This document shows positions 53,431 to 62,266 of a stretch of DNA of 64,000 nucleotides, piece after piece; the stretch's first letter is position 1; each line of letters starts with the position of its first letter. The position numbers and the translations under genes were made by a program. The stretch covers positions 1 to 64,000 of the forward strand of contig NZ_JAICCF010000006.1 in NCBI RefSeq assembly GCF_019492185.1, given 5' to 3'. The notes beneath the pieces are model-generated. The model was not told the DNA's origin, made no database searches, and was given only the letters and a program-made list of their open reading frames with translations. This DNA comes from Chitinophaga rhizophila (GTDB taxonomy: Bacteria; Bacteroidota; Bacteroidia; Chitinophagales; Chitinophagaceae).

Positions 53431-55020
53431 ATGGCACAAGAGCGAAGAAATATCAAACCTATACCCAGCATGCCTATCCCATCTCAGCAAAACACATCCA
53501 GGATATCTCAGGCAGCTGTACCCGTGCTTCGAAAAGCACCCGCCGAAGAACGGACAGATGACAGTACCGTACAATTATATACCCAGCATTCAACAACGAC
53601 AGATGCATTTTCTTTGCCTGAACGGAATAAGCCTATGGAGGCAGCACACACTACTACCCCACCGTTTCAACTAAAGGGAAGTAATGAGCAAGCGACAAAT
53701 GCAGCCGGGCTGATTTCGCCGGCGCAATCAGCAGATATGCAATCTGCTTTTCAGTTAAAAGAGGCTTCCACTACGGGTAACGTATCCGTAAAGCCCATTC
53801 AGCGAATGGTGAAGTACGAATTTAATCCCATGACAAATAAGTTCTTCAATGTGAAGTATATACGCGGTAACCAGCCTTTGTCCCTCATCGGTAAAATGCA
53901 TGGAAAACACACGACAGCCGATGCTTCACAGGCCGCCGTTTACGAACTGGGACTTGAAGGAAGAACACTAGTGCAGGGATTAGCCTATCTTACCGATGTA
54001 ACGAGAGCATATCTCAATATGCCGGGGAATTACCTGATAGACTTTCACATGAACCAGACTGGTAATATTGGGTATAACTACAAGAATGAGGGCATACCAC
54101 AAGCGTTCAACAATTATTTTGAACTGCAAAAGAAACTGCATACTTATTCAATGCTATCCAGTAACCTTGTACAGCAATACGAAGGGGCCGACGAACAGGG
54201 AAGACAGGCACTTTCTTTTCAAATGTTCGCCATGGTCAACAACATCACCTATAACCTCGGCGAGTTCCGGGATGTGCTTCCCCTGGTAAGCCTTTACAGC
54301 AAAGGTGAAAGAGGCGGGAAGGAGAAAGAGGCGAAGGCGTCATTGTACGATGCAGAACGATTACTGAGAGAAGGGGGCGATGTAGACAATGAAACTAAAA
54401 AGCGATTAAAACTTGAACTGATGGATCATTTTGACCTGGCTGCGATTGACATGATCTATGATACATCAGAGGAAAGGAACCCTGAAGCTGCCTATGAAAA
54501 GAATCTGAGAGAGGCGTTGAACTGGCTCGATATTGACGTATTGGCTACAAAAGTTGTCGATATGGATACTGGCGTAGTCACGAATGTAAAAGTATTTGAA
54601 AAAATCGCCGGACAAATAGTGGCCGATATGATTCAAAATCATATCGCACAGATGTATGTATCCTATCCTAATGTAGCGAAGGCAGTGAACTTCCAGGATT
54701 TCTCAATAGCTGACATGAAAATACTGCTGCAAAAGAAGAATTTTGCAAATCTCAATGATGAAGTCGAACGGATCTATGAAGAAGGAAACGTTGATATGTG
54801 GGAGGAAGAAGCTGAACTCGTAGAGGGTGAAGGTGAGGGCGAAGGCGAGGAAGGAGAAAATGCACATGAAGCAGATTCAGACAGCGAGAATGAATATCAT
54901 GAAGAAGTTGATAGTGAAGACGACATGGACCAGGAAATAATAGACATCAACAACGATACTGCTACTTATGGCCTTCCTGCTACTACTAAAGAGGATAGAA
55001 AAAAAGCGTTTAACTTATAA
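53431..55020 (+). CDS. Toxin-like protein with FQLK/IQRM leader motifs and acidic tail
   Basis: 529 residues. The first 126 are disordered with four leader motifs: TVQLY (46-50), PFQLK (78-82), AFQLK (106-110) and PIQRM (122-126). These resemble motifs in N-termini of DUF4157-type, contractile-injection-associated proteins. From 127 a helical domain of no recognised family follows, including SLIGKMHGKHTTADASQA and GNYLIDFHMNQTGNIGY. Residues of about 450-500 are extremely acidic (EGEGEGEGEEGE). No signal peptide. It starts 75 bp after the 774-residue gene and shares its architecture. Function unknown; cargo or effector role is inferred. Confidence 0.7.
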   Translation: MAQERRNIKPIPSMPIPSQQNTSRISQAAVPVLRKAPAEERTDDSTVQLYTQHSTTTDAFSLPERNKPMEAAHTTTPPFQLKGSNEQATNAAGLISPAQSADMQSAFQLKEASTTGNVSVKPIQRMVKYEFNPMTNKFFNVKYIRGNQPLSLIGKMHGKHTTADASQAAVYELGLEGRTLVQGLAYLTDVTRAYLNMPGNYLIDFHMNQTGNIGYNYKNEGIPQAFNNYFELQKKLHTYSMLSSNLVQQYEGADEQGRQALSFQMFAMVNNITYNLGEFRDVLPLVSLYSKGERGGKEKEAKASLYDAERLLREGGDVDNETKKRLKLELMDHFDLAAIDMIYDTSEERNPEAAYEKNLREALNWLDIDVLATKVVDMDTGVVTNVKVFEKIAGQIVADMIQNHIAQMYVSYPNVAKAVNFQDFSIADMKILLQKKNFANLNDEVERIYEEGNVDMWEEEAELVEGEGEGEGEEGENAHEADSDSENEYHEEVDSEDDMDQEIIDINNDTATYGLPATTKEDRKKAFNL

Positions 55021-55146
55021 TAACAAGTGCATCGAGAGCAGAAGAAGCATTATCAAAGTACCACAGATACCACCCTTCAAGAAGTCTGCTTACATGGTGT
55101 GCGAAACTGACCAGAATAACACTGAAAAAGACAAAATAATTGAATA

Positions 55147-55181
55147 GGGCAGCTATGCATCCACATGCCGCCCGTATTTTT
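55147..55181 (+). terminator. Probable terminator of the toxin-like gene pair
   Basis: GGGC-a-GC pairs with GC-c-GCCC, with GCAT/ATGC inside, followed by GTATTTTTT, 127 bp after the second stop. Confidence 0.55.
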
Positions 55182-55332
55182 TAATGGTTGGTTTATAATT
55201 TGAAGAAGCTGTGATTTAATCTGACATTTGCTTGAACTTAATACTCCTACTCATTGTCCTCGAACTTTTGTCATATTATTCTAACTCACTAGTGCCAATA
55301 ACTATTGAGCGAGGTTAATTCATTGATAATCT

Positions 55333-55364
55333 GGTTCGAGTTTCCGATACCCGGGGTCACAGGA
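55333..55364 (+). pseudogene. Decayed tRNA-Lys 3' end
   Basis: GGTTCGAG (55333-55340), a degenerate remainder of a T arm, and GGGGTCACAGG (55353-55363), the acceptor end plus flank. The order and the distance to the hairpin behind it match the 3' part of tRNA-Lys(CTT) at 45054-45080. The 5' two thirds of a tRNA are absent. Confidence 0.6.
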
Positions 55365-55368
55365 AATG

Positions 55369-55406
55369 AAACGCTTCAAGTTGAAAGACTTGCAGCGTTT
55401 TTGTTT
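55369..55406 (+). terminator. Third copy of the tRNA-Lys terminator
   Basis: AAACGCTTCAAG pairs with CTTGCAGCGTTT and is followed by TTGTTTTTT. The whole 40 bp, loop included, differs from the copies at 45086 and 47981 at only a few positions. Confidence 0.8.
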
Positions 55407-56276
55407 TTTATGAAATTCTACATATTGTGATCATTGTAGATGATAAGCAAGGTTCAAGAATTAGTAGGGTATTATCTCGAAAATCAGATCAGGTAATGTT
55501 GCCGAAGAATGATTAAAGCTTTGTTTCTTGAGCTGAAAATAGTTCAAGGATTCCAGAACAATGAGATTCCATATCTCCTTCAAAATATGTTTGTCGATTT
55601 GAAGTCGAATAAAGAGCAACGTCCTTATCTACTAGCAAAAAAATACTTTCACTCTCGATGAAGCCATCGATAAATTGTTCTATGAAAGTATCCATATAGT
55701 ATTTTATACCAACCTGAGAACGATAAATGGAGGTTCGCCATATATCATCTACATACTGCTATTATCGGCAATGACCTCCATGCCACCAGGAACTTCAGTA
55801 CCAGTTCCACACCATTCTGCGGTTTAACATCATACATCCTAAAAAGGAATCGATTACGTAAAATTCAATACTTGTACCGCTGACATTTATTAGATTTAAT
55901 CACCTATATTAGCTATCATAAGTGCGTGCTAATTGTAGTAAAGGTATAATATAGCACGCTTCTCCTAATCTTTTTCAGATATAATAGAACCCTGGTATCC
56001 GGTTAACCTAAATAAGACATTCAAAGACCCGGCGAAGAACACAACTCACAAGAAGCCCAGCGAGGCATATTCTGTACTGCACACTATGATACCCGATACC
56101 GGTTATTTTAATTACTCATCAACCAAAATCAATGTCATGACATAAAGTGATATTAATCAACCAATTCCACATTATGAAGGGAACTCCCCGACTAGCACTT
56201 TCCAAAACCCGAAACAGCATCTGGAGGCCTGTATGAGCTACCAGTATGTATTATTCCATCGCTTAATGAAAAACAT
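55407..56276. other. Gene-poor interval before susC
   Basis: About 870 bp without a firm gene. It contains one weak minus-strand frame (55513-55695, listed separately) and AT-rich spacer. I see no sigma/anti-sigma pair or other regulator gene in front of susC. Confidence 0.45.
55513..55695 (-). CDS. Possible small protein or gene remnant
   Basis: A 60-codon frame, MDTFIEQFIDGFIESES, acidic with balanced composition. No family match recognised. It may be a real small gene or the remnant of a larger one in this decayed interval. Confidence 0.3.
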   Translation of the reverse strand: MDTFIEQFIDGFIESESIFLLVDKDVALYSTSNRQTYFEGDMESHCSGILELFSAQETKL

Positions 56277-59200
56277 ATGAAACCAGGAACCTGGAGAGCC
56301 TCGTTATCAAAAGGCTTCTCCACAATTCTCTTGTCCTTACTGTTGACAGGCAAAGGACTTCCCGCATTAGCCCGGTACAATGCAACCAAGCTGCTGCCAC
56401 AACAAACTTCCACGTTAAAAGGCATCATCAAAAACACGAAAGGCGAGTTTTTAGCCGGTGTAACTGTTAAAGTAAAAGGTAGCAACACTGGTACTGTGTC
56501 CAGAGAAGACGGCAGTTTTCAGTTGCAGGTGTCAGAAATGGATAAAGCTGTACTTGAAGTCAGTTACATGGGATACCAATCGCAGGAAGTTGCACTCGGA
56601 GGCCGCAGCATGCTGGAAATAACCCTAACAGAGAGCTCAAGCGGGTTAAATGAAGTATTGGTGATTGGATATGGCACACAAAAGAAGGCGTCTTCAACAG
56701 CTGCGATATCATCTGTAGGTGGCAAAGAACTGGCGAAAGCAGCAGTAGCCAATATTTCAAACTCATTGGCAGGCAGAGTAGCCGGTGTAAGCATGCGACC
56801 TGATGGTGGCCAGCCAGGCGCTGATAATCCGGACATTCACATCCGGGGCATCGCCACTACCGGCAATAATGGAGCACTTATCGTGGTCGATGGTATTATT
56901 CGTAATAACATTAATGAGATACCGGCTACATCCATTGCTTCCGTCACCGTGCTGAAAGATGCAGCTGCAGTAGCCCCCTATGGCCTTGGCGGTGCCAATG
57001 GTGTATTGCTGATCACTACGAAAAAAGGGCTGACCGGTCCACCCCAGCTATCTCTGAATGCCTACTACGGCGTGCAGACGCCTACATATTATCCTGATAT
57101 GCTAAACGCGCAGGACTATATGCGTCTCCACAATGAAGCCTATCTCAATGAGAATCCCAACGGCACGCAATTACCTTACGCTCAGGCCCTTATCGACGAC
57201 TATCCGGCACTGAATGCAAAAGATCCTGACCGTTATCCAATAAGCAATACCAAAGATCTCGTGAATATGCATGCGCCTATGCAGAACTATACCCTCCAGT
57301 TGACTGGTGGCTCACAATCAGTAAAGTATTTTGTAGCACTGGGCTATCTGAACCAGACTGGTATGTTCGACCCGGTTAAATACCAACGGTATGACTATAC
57401 TGTAAATATGGATGTACAGGCTACCAAAACCACTACTGTGAATGTTTCATTGATTGGTGCATGGCAACAGACACGTTCTGTGGATGCAGCCACAACAGTC
57501 GGTAACCTGTTCCGCAGTGGCTATAAATTCATTCCTATCGCCAACCTGCAATATAGCAATGGTTTATGGGGCGAATTTGCAGGCAACTCTCCTATCGGCG
57601 TTCTCAAAGCGGGGTATCAGCGCGATAATAAAAGCACGATGCTATCAACCCTTTCGGTCAACCAGGAACTGCCATTTATCCCCGGGTTGAGCCTAAAGGC
57701 TACTTTCAGCTTCGACCCGACGCAAACTACCAGCAAAGGATGGCATACACCGTTCTATTTCTATTCACAGAATCTGTCCACCACACCATACACCTACACC
57801 AGGCAGATCTCTACCTCTGAAGGAAGTGCTGCAACATATACATGGCTGGAACAGGAATATGCACAACAGCGGACATATACCTACCAGGGATATCTAAATT
57901 ACAAACGCACATTCGGCAAACATGATATCACTGGGTTGCTGGTAGCAGAAGCACGAGACAGTGACTCAAGCGCTTTCTCTGCCCGCAGGAACAACTTTGG
58001 TGTGAATATCGATGAGCTCAGCATGGGCAGCTCCAATAAAAATGACTTTGATAACAGCGGATCCTCATCTACCGGCAGTCAGATCGGATTCGTATACAGG
58101 TTTGGTTATACCTATGCCAACAAATACTTGGTGGAGGCATCCGGCCGTTATGACGGCCACTATTATTTTGCACCCGGCAAACGCTGGGGATATTTCCCTG
58201 CGGTGTCTCTTGGATGGGTGATGTCAGGAGAGCGATTCATGCAAGGAATACCATTTGTCAATTACCTGAAATTAAGAGGATCATGGGGTAAATCGGGTAA
58301 TCTTGCAGGAACATCCTTCCAGTATTTACAGGGTTATTCATTGTATGGTAATGCCTATGCCTGGGGTAATGGTTCTATGGTACAGGGATCGTTTGTACCC
58401 CGCGAAGCCAACCGTAACATCACCTGGGAGATATCAACGAAGACAGATATCGGATTTGAAGCGTCATTATGGAAGGGATTACTAGACCTGGAAGTGGATT
58501 ATTTCCGGGAAAGAAGGACCGGCATGCTGCTGCCTCCGGCGGTAACTGTTCCTATTGAATATGGCCTTAATCTGTCGGACGAGAACGAAGGCATCATGGA
58601 AAACCGCGGTATAGAAATCACAGCAGGTACGACACATCAATTGAGAAACGGGCTGCGTATTGGCCTGAACGGAAACTTCAGTTATGCGCGTAATAAAATG
58701 CTACAGATCTTCGAGACATCCGCTACACGCAACAATCCTAACAGAAGCCGTACCGGCAGAGCTTTGGGCACACCTTTTGGCTACCACGCATTGGGGCTGT
58801 TCACTACTGCAGATGATAAGAATAATGACGGGATTATCAATCCGGCAGATGGCTACAATGTGATACAGTTCGGTAATTTACATCCCGGCGATATAAAATA
58901 CGCAGATCTCAGCGGGCCAGATGGAAAACCAGATGGAAAGATTGATGCCAACGATGAAACGCGCATCGGTTATCCAACTTATCCATTGATCACTTATGGG
59001 CTTACACCATCCGCTTCCTGGAAAGGGCTGGACCTTAGCCTGTTATTTCAGGGTTCATCGTTATCCAGCTTTAATATTGCGGGCTTCCAGACGATCCCTT
59101 TCAACAACAACAACAGTAATTCAGCGTATGAATATTATGAAAACCGCTGGACACCTAGCAATCAGCACGCAAAATATCCTAGAGCTAATCAATCTCCATA

Positions 59201-59462
59201 CGCCAACAATACACAGACATCTGATTTCTGGATGGTCAATACCGGGCTACTGCGGCTGAAAACAGCGGTATTGGGTTATACATTACCTACCCCACTCACA
59301 CAGCGCTGGAAGATGCAATCCCTGCGTGTATATGTATCAGCCCAAAATGCCTTCACCATCAGCAAATTGAAATTCATCGACCCTGAAGTGGGTTATACCG
59401 ATGGTGAAACAGCTTATCCTAATCAGAAAGTGTATGTGATGGGATTGAATATAATTTTTTAG
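56277..59462 (+). CDS. SusC/RagA family TonB-linked outer membrane protein
   Basis: A 1061-residue SusC-type nutrient importer. Signal-like N-terminus, carboxypeptidase-regulatory domain (about 45-120, LKGIIKNTKGEFLAGVTVKV), the SusC hallmark LNEVLVIGYGTQKK near 125-138, a plug (about 140-245) and a large barrel ending KVYVMGLNIIF. It works with the SusD lipoprotein 23 bp downstream. No adjacent glycoside hydrolase, peptidase or sensor, so the substrate is not predictable. Confidence 0.96.
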   Translation: MKPGTWRASLSKGFSTILLSLLLTGKGLPALARYNATKLLPQQTSTLKGIIKNTKGEFLAGVTVKVKGSNTGTVSREDGSFQLQVSEMDKAVLEVSYMGYQSQEVALGGRSMLEITLTESSSGLNEVLVIGYGTQKKASSTAAISSVGGKELAKAAVANISNSLAGRVAGVSMRPDGGQPGADNPDIHIRGIATTGNNGALIVVDGIIRNNINEIPATSIASVTVLKDAAAVAPYGLGGANGVLLITTKKGLTGPPQLSLNAYYGVQTPTYYPDMLNAQDYMRLHNEAYLNENPNGTQLPYAQALIDDYPALNAKDPDRYPISNTKDLVNMHAPMQNYTLQLTGGSQSVKYFVALGYLNQTGMFDPVKYQRYDYTVNMDVQATKTTTVNVSLIGAWQQTRSVDAATTVGNLFRSGYKFIPIANLQYSNGLWGEFAGNSPIGVLKAGYQRDNKSTMLSTLSVNQELPFIPGLSLKATFSFDPTQTTSKGWHTPFYFYSQNLSTTPYTYTRQISTSEGSAATYTWLEQEYAQQRTYTYQGYLNYKRTFGKHDITGLLVAEARDSDSSAFSARRNNFGVNIDELSMGSSNKNDFDNSGSSSTGSQIGFVYRFGYTYANKYLVEASGRYDGHYYFAPGKRWGYFPAVSLGWVMSGERFMQGIPFVNYLKLRGSWGKSGNLAGTSFQYLQGYSLYGNAYAWGNGSMVQGSFVPREANRNITWEISTKTDIGFEASLWKGLLDLEVDYFRERRTGMLLPPAVTVPIEYGLNLSDENEGIMENRGIEITAGTTHQLRNGLRIGLNGNFSYARNKMLQIFETSATRNNPNRSRTGRALGTPFGYHALGLFTTADDKNNDGIINPADGYNVIQFGNLHPGDIKYADLSGPDGKPDGKIDANDETRIGYPTYPLITYGLTPSASWKGLDLSLLFQGSSLSSFNIAGFQTIPFNNNNSNSAYEYYENRWTPSNQHAKYPRANQSPYANNTQTSDFWMVNTGLLRLKTAVLGYTLPTPLTQRWKMQSLRVYVSAQNAFTISKLKFIDPEVGYTDGETAYPNQKVYVMGLNIIF

Positions 59463-59485
59463 TTCACGCTTAAACAGGACTTATT

Positions 59486-61267
59486 ATGAAACATATTATA
59501 TATCTCATACTGCTCACCGGATGTGTACCATTTCTTTCCTGCACAAAAGATTTTCTGGAAAATACGGACAAAACACAATTAACGGACGAAATGCAATGGT
59601 CTACTGAAGGAGACGCCGATATCTTCCTCAATGACATTTATGGCAGTTTACCAAACTATTGGAATCAACCTGAAAACCTGGATAACTTCACCGACGACAA
59701 TGATGCCGGGTTCTATTACACCTCCTACAACTGGAAACAGGGAATTGTATCTCCTGCCGGCACGGACTATACTGTATGGGGTGGCATTACCGGATCAGGC
59801 GATCTTACCAATTGGCCCGCTACTTTTACTGCTGTCAGAAAATGCAACACCTTCATGGCAAAGGTCCGGGCATATGCCACCAACTTTTCGGATGCATGGA
59901 GAGAAAGGCGTCTGGACGAAGTTCGCTTTCTTCGGGCTTTCTTCTACAGTGAACTCTGGATGCACCTCGGTGGCCTTCCTATTATCACTAATGTACCTGA
60001 CCGTAACTCCGATGATAGTAGCCAGCTGTATTACCCCCGGAGCACGTTTGCCCAAACGGTGGATTTCATCACCAGCGAGCTGGATACGGTCATTTTAAAT
60101 GCCCATTTGGCTGTTAAATACAACCGCGGCGACGCTGAGGCAGGCAGAGCCACCTTAGGTGCTGCAATGGCCTTAAAAGGCTGGGTACAGCTATATGCAG
60201 CCAGTCCTGCCTATAATGCAGCACAACCAGCCGCAGGCCCCGATCCTTATCATGTAGCTGGCTATGGCCAGTTTGACGCAAACAGATGGGCTACTGCTGC
60301 CGCTACATTCAGACAATTCCTGGATCAATTTGGCAACGGTCACCCTTATGGATTATTCCCTGATCTGTCAAGCTTATGGTATGAAGCGAATGAATACAAT
60401 AGCGAAACGATCTGGGACCGGCAAATAGTTGCAGTCACTATGGGATCTTCGTTTGAACAATATGGCGGACCTGTATGGATCAATGGTGCCTATTATACAT
60501 GGGGTAATTACAATCCTACGCAGGAACTGATAGATCAGTTTCAGATGGCAAATGGCAAAAGTATACAGGATCCTGCATCTGGGTATAACCCTCAGCGTCC
60601 ATATGTCGGCAGGGAACCGAGGTTCTATCAATGGATCGTCTATGACGGCGCTCCTTACAAAATGGACTGGATGGACAAGCAGGATACGATTTACACGCGC
60701 ATAGATAAAGTACGGCCGTCCAAGAATCAGATAGACTTCGGTACGGATGATGTCAGTAATACAGGATATTACTTTAAGAAACGACTCAACCCTCTCGTGA
60801 GACCAGGCGGAGGAGCTATCAGTGGCGCAAATTTTATTTATTACCGCTACGCGGAAGTCCTGCTTGGATATGCCGAAGCTCAGAATGAAGCTGTAGGTCC
60901 GGATGCCTCCGTGTATAATGCAATGAACCAGTTACGTGCTCGTGCAGGACTTCCTAATCTGCCCGCAGCACTCAGCCAGGACGGTATGCGTACTGCTATC
61001 CATCAGGAGCGGCGTGTAGAGTTATGCTTTGAAAATAAGCGATTTTATGATCTCATACGTTGGAAAACAGCAGAACAATTGCTGATCCATGACAGACATG
61101 GCATGAAGATTTCCAACAGTATTCCCGGGGATAACAGCGGTGTGTGGCAATATGAAGTTGTGCCATTGAACCATCCGCATGTATTCCTGAACAAAATGTA
61201 TCTTAATCCTATTCCACAGGACGTGATAGACCGCAATTCAAATATCGTTCAGAATCCAGGGTATTGA
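59486..61267 (+). CDS. RagB/SusD family nutrient-binding lipoprotein
   Basis: A 593-residue SusD-type surface lipoprotein; the signal ends at the Cys of PFLSC (residue 19). N-terminal TPR-like segments (ADIFLNDIYGSLPNY) and the C-terminal family block (YRYAEVLLGYAEAQNEA, then RRVELCFENKRFYDLIRWK) are clear. Forms the lid over the SusC barrel. Second and last gene of the pair. Confidence 0.96.
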   Translation: MKHIIYLILLTGCVPFLSCTKDFLENTDKTQLTDEMQWSTEGDADIFLNDIYGSLPNYWNQPENLDNFTDDNDAGFYYTSYNWKQGIVSPAGTDYTVWGGITGSGDLTNWPATFTAVRKCNTFMAKVRAYATNFSDAWRERRLDEVRFLRAFFYSELWMHLGGLPIITNVPDRNSDDSSQLYYPRSTFAQTVDFITSELDTVILNAHLAVKYNRGDAEAGRATLGAAMALKGWVQLYAASPAYNAAQPAAGPDPYHVAGYGQFDANRWATAAATFRQFLDQFGNGHPYGLFPDLSSLWYEANEYNSETIWDRQIVAVTMGSSFEQYGGPVWINGAYYTWGNYNPTQELIDQFQMANGKSIQDPASGYNPQRPYVGREPRFYQWIVYDGAPYKMDWMDKQDTIYTRIDKVRPSKNQIDFGTDDVSNTGYYFKKRLNPLVRPGGGAISGANFIYYRYAEVLLGYAEAQNEAVGPDASVYNAMNQLRARAGLPNLPAALSQDGMRTAIHQERRVELCFENKRFYDLIRWKTAEQLLIHDRHGMKISNSIPGDNSGVWQYEVVPLNHPHVFLNKMYLNPIPQDVIDRNSNIVQNPGY

Positions 61268-61694
61268 TACAATTTCAAACCCCAAATAGATCTGTAAGAT
61301 GCGCTTTACAAGCCCTCTATTGATTTTACAGTCTCTCTAGTTCCTAAATAAAGCGGCTCGGACTTTATCACATAAACTGGCTAATTCTTGCACAATTTGG
61401 TTCGAGGCTCCAATATATGTGGTAACACAAAACCCGACTTTTTGAGAGTAGTCTCAGAAGTCGGGTTTCTCTTTTAGGACATTTTTAAGCAGCGCAACTC
61501 ACGCTGGTATAAAAGTCTGTTTTACAGTAGACAATCGGCAGTTCCCTACCGATAATGATTCTGCTGCAGTATTAGTTATCAACATCACGGTTACTGGCGT
61601 GTCAGTCATTTAGTATCACCTTTAAACCGATATATACAACTCTTCTTGCCTGGACTATTTGAATGACCCTTTCACGACCTTTATCGCAAAGAAT
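61268..61694. other. Spacer with terminator and a short tRNA-like fragment
   Basis: About 430 bp. At 61399-61410 GGTTCGAGGCTCC resembles a tRNA T arm, placed 20 bp before a hairpin terminator much as at 55333. Only about 13 bases match, so a tRNA remnant is possible but not shown. The rest is featureless. Confidence 0.3.
61430..61476 (+). terminator. Terminator after the susCD pair
   Basis: AAACCCGACTT and AAGTCGGGTTT form an 11-bp perfect stem with a 17-nt loop, followed by CTCTTTT, 163 bp after the susD stop. Confidence 0.85.
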
Positions 61695-62147
61695 CTATAA
61701 TGTCACATTTCTTTTGAACGCGCAACCTAATTCCATGATAGAGTCAGTCTTAGCGATGCCCGGAATACTATCAATTTTCTCGTACAGCACTTTTCGCATA
61801 TGTTCATGATCCCTGGCGATGATTTTGAGGTAAAGGGTGTAGCTGCCGGATATATAGTAACATTCTGTTATCTCAGGAATCTTCTTTAGCGCTTCGATAA
61901 TCCGGTTAGAATCATGATCCTTTTCAAGCGTCAGCCCTGTAAACGCTCCCCAGTCATAACCAAGTCGCTTTTCGTTCAGCACAGGCTTTATTCCGGCGAG
62001 AATCCCCATTTCCGTCAGACGATTGATCCGCTGGTGTATCATAGTATTAGATACCCCAAGTGTGGTGGCAATCGCAGAAAATGCCATCCTCCCGTCTTTT
62101 TCAAGCTCCTTAAGGATCTGGATGTCGAAGTCGTCTATATTCTCCAT
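61695..62147 (-). CDS. Lrp/AsnC family transcriptional regulator
   Basis: A 150-residue Lrp/AsnC regulator. The N-terminal helix-turn-helix is at about 20-45 (AFSAIATTLGVSNTMIHQRINRL), and the RAM ligand-binding domain fills 65-145 (GAFTGLTLEK, ITECYYISGSYTLYLKI). It is divergent from rocD with a 119-bp gap, so it probably controls arginine/ornithine catabolism in response to an amino acid. The effector is an inference from context. Confidence 0.93.
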   Translation of the reverse strand: MENIDDFDIQILKELEKDGRMAFSAIATTLGVSNTMIHQRINRLTEMGILAGIKPVLNEKRLGYDWGAFTGLTLEKDHDSNRIIEALKKIPEITECYYISGSYTLYLKIIARDHEHMRKVLYEKIDSIPGIAKTDSIMELGCAFKRNVTL

Positions 62148-62208
62148 TAACTGATCAGTTGTATAAATATTATTATTTATGCGCTATAAAAAATCAAATT
62201 CACTTTTA

Positions 62209-62240
62209 ATTGGCCATTTTGGAGTTAAAATGTATTTTTG
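62209..62240 (+). promoter_or_regulatory. Promoter of rocD
   Basis: TTG (62210-62212) preceded by AT, 20 bp, then TATTTTTG (62233-62240), an exact -7 box. It lies inside the longer frame from TTG 62210 and therefore selects ATG 62267. Confidence 0.65.
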
Positions 62241-62266
62241 AAGAACCTGATACCAAAAACCACCAA

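Noticed and set aside
45121..55332. Integrase or transposase within the tRNA-bounded segment
   Set aside because: All frames in the segment were read; none shows tyrosine or serine recombinase or DDE motifs.
56174..56236. Short frame MKGTPRLALSKT upstream of susC as a possible alternative start or leader peptide
   Set aside because: It ends at a stop about 40 bp before the susC ATG, is in no family, and susC has a good start of its own.
61399..61411. Second tRNA remnant after susD
   Set aside because: Only about 13 bases resemble a T arm; without acceptor-end similarity this is weaker than the fragment at 55333 and could be chance.
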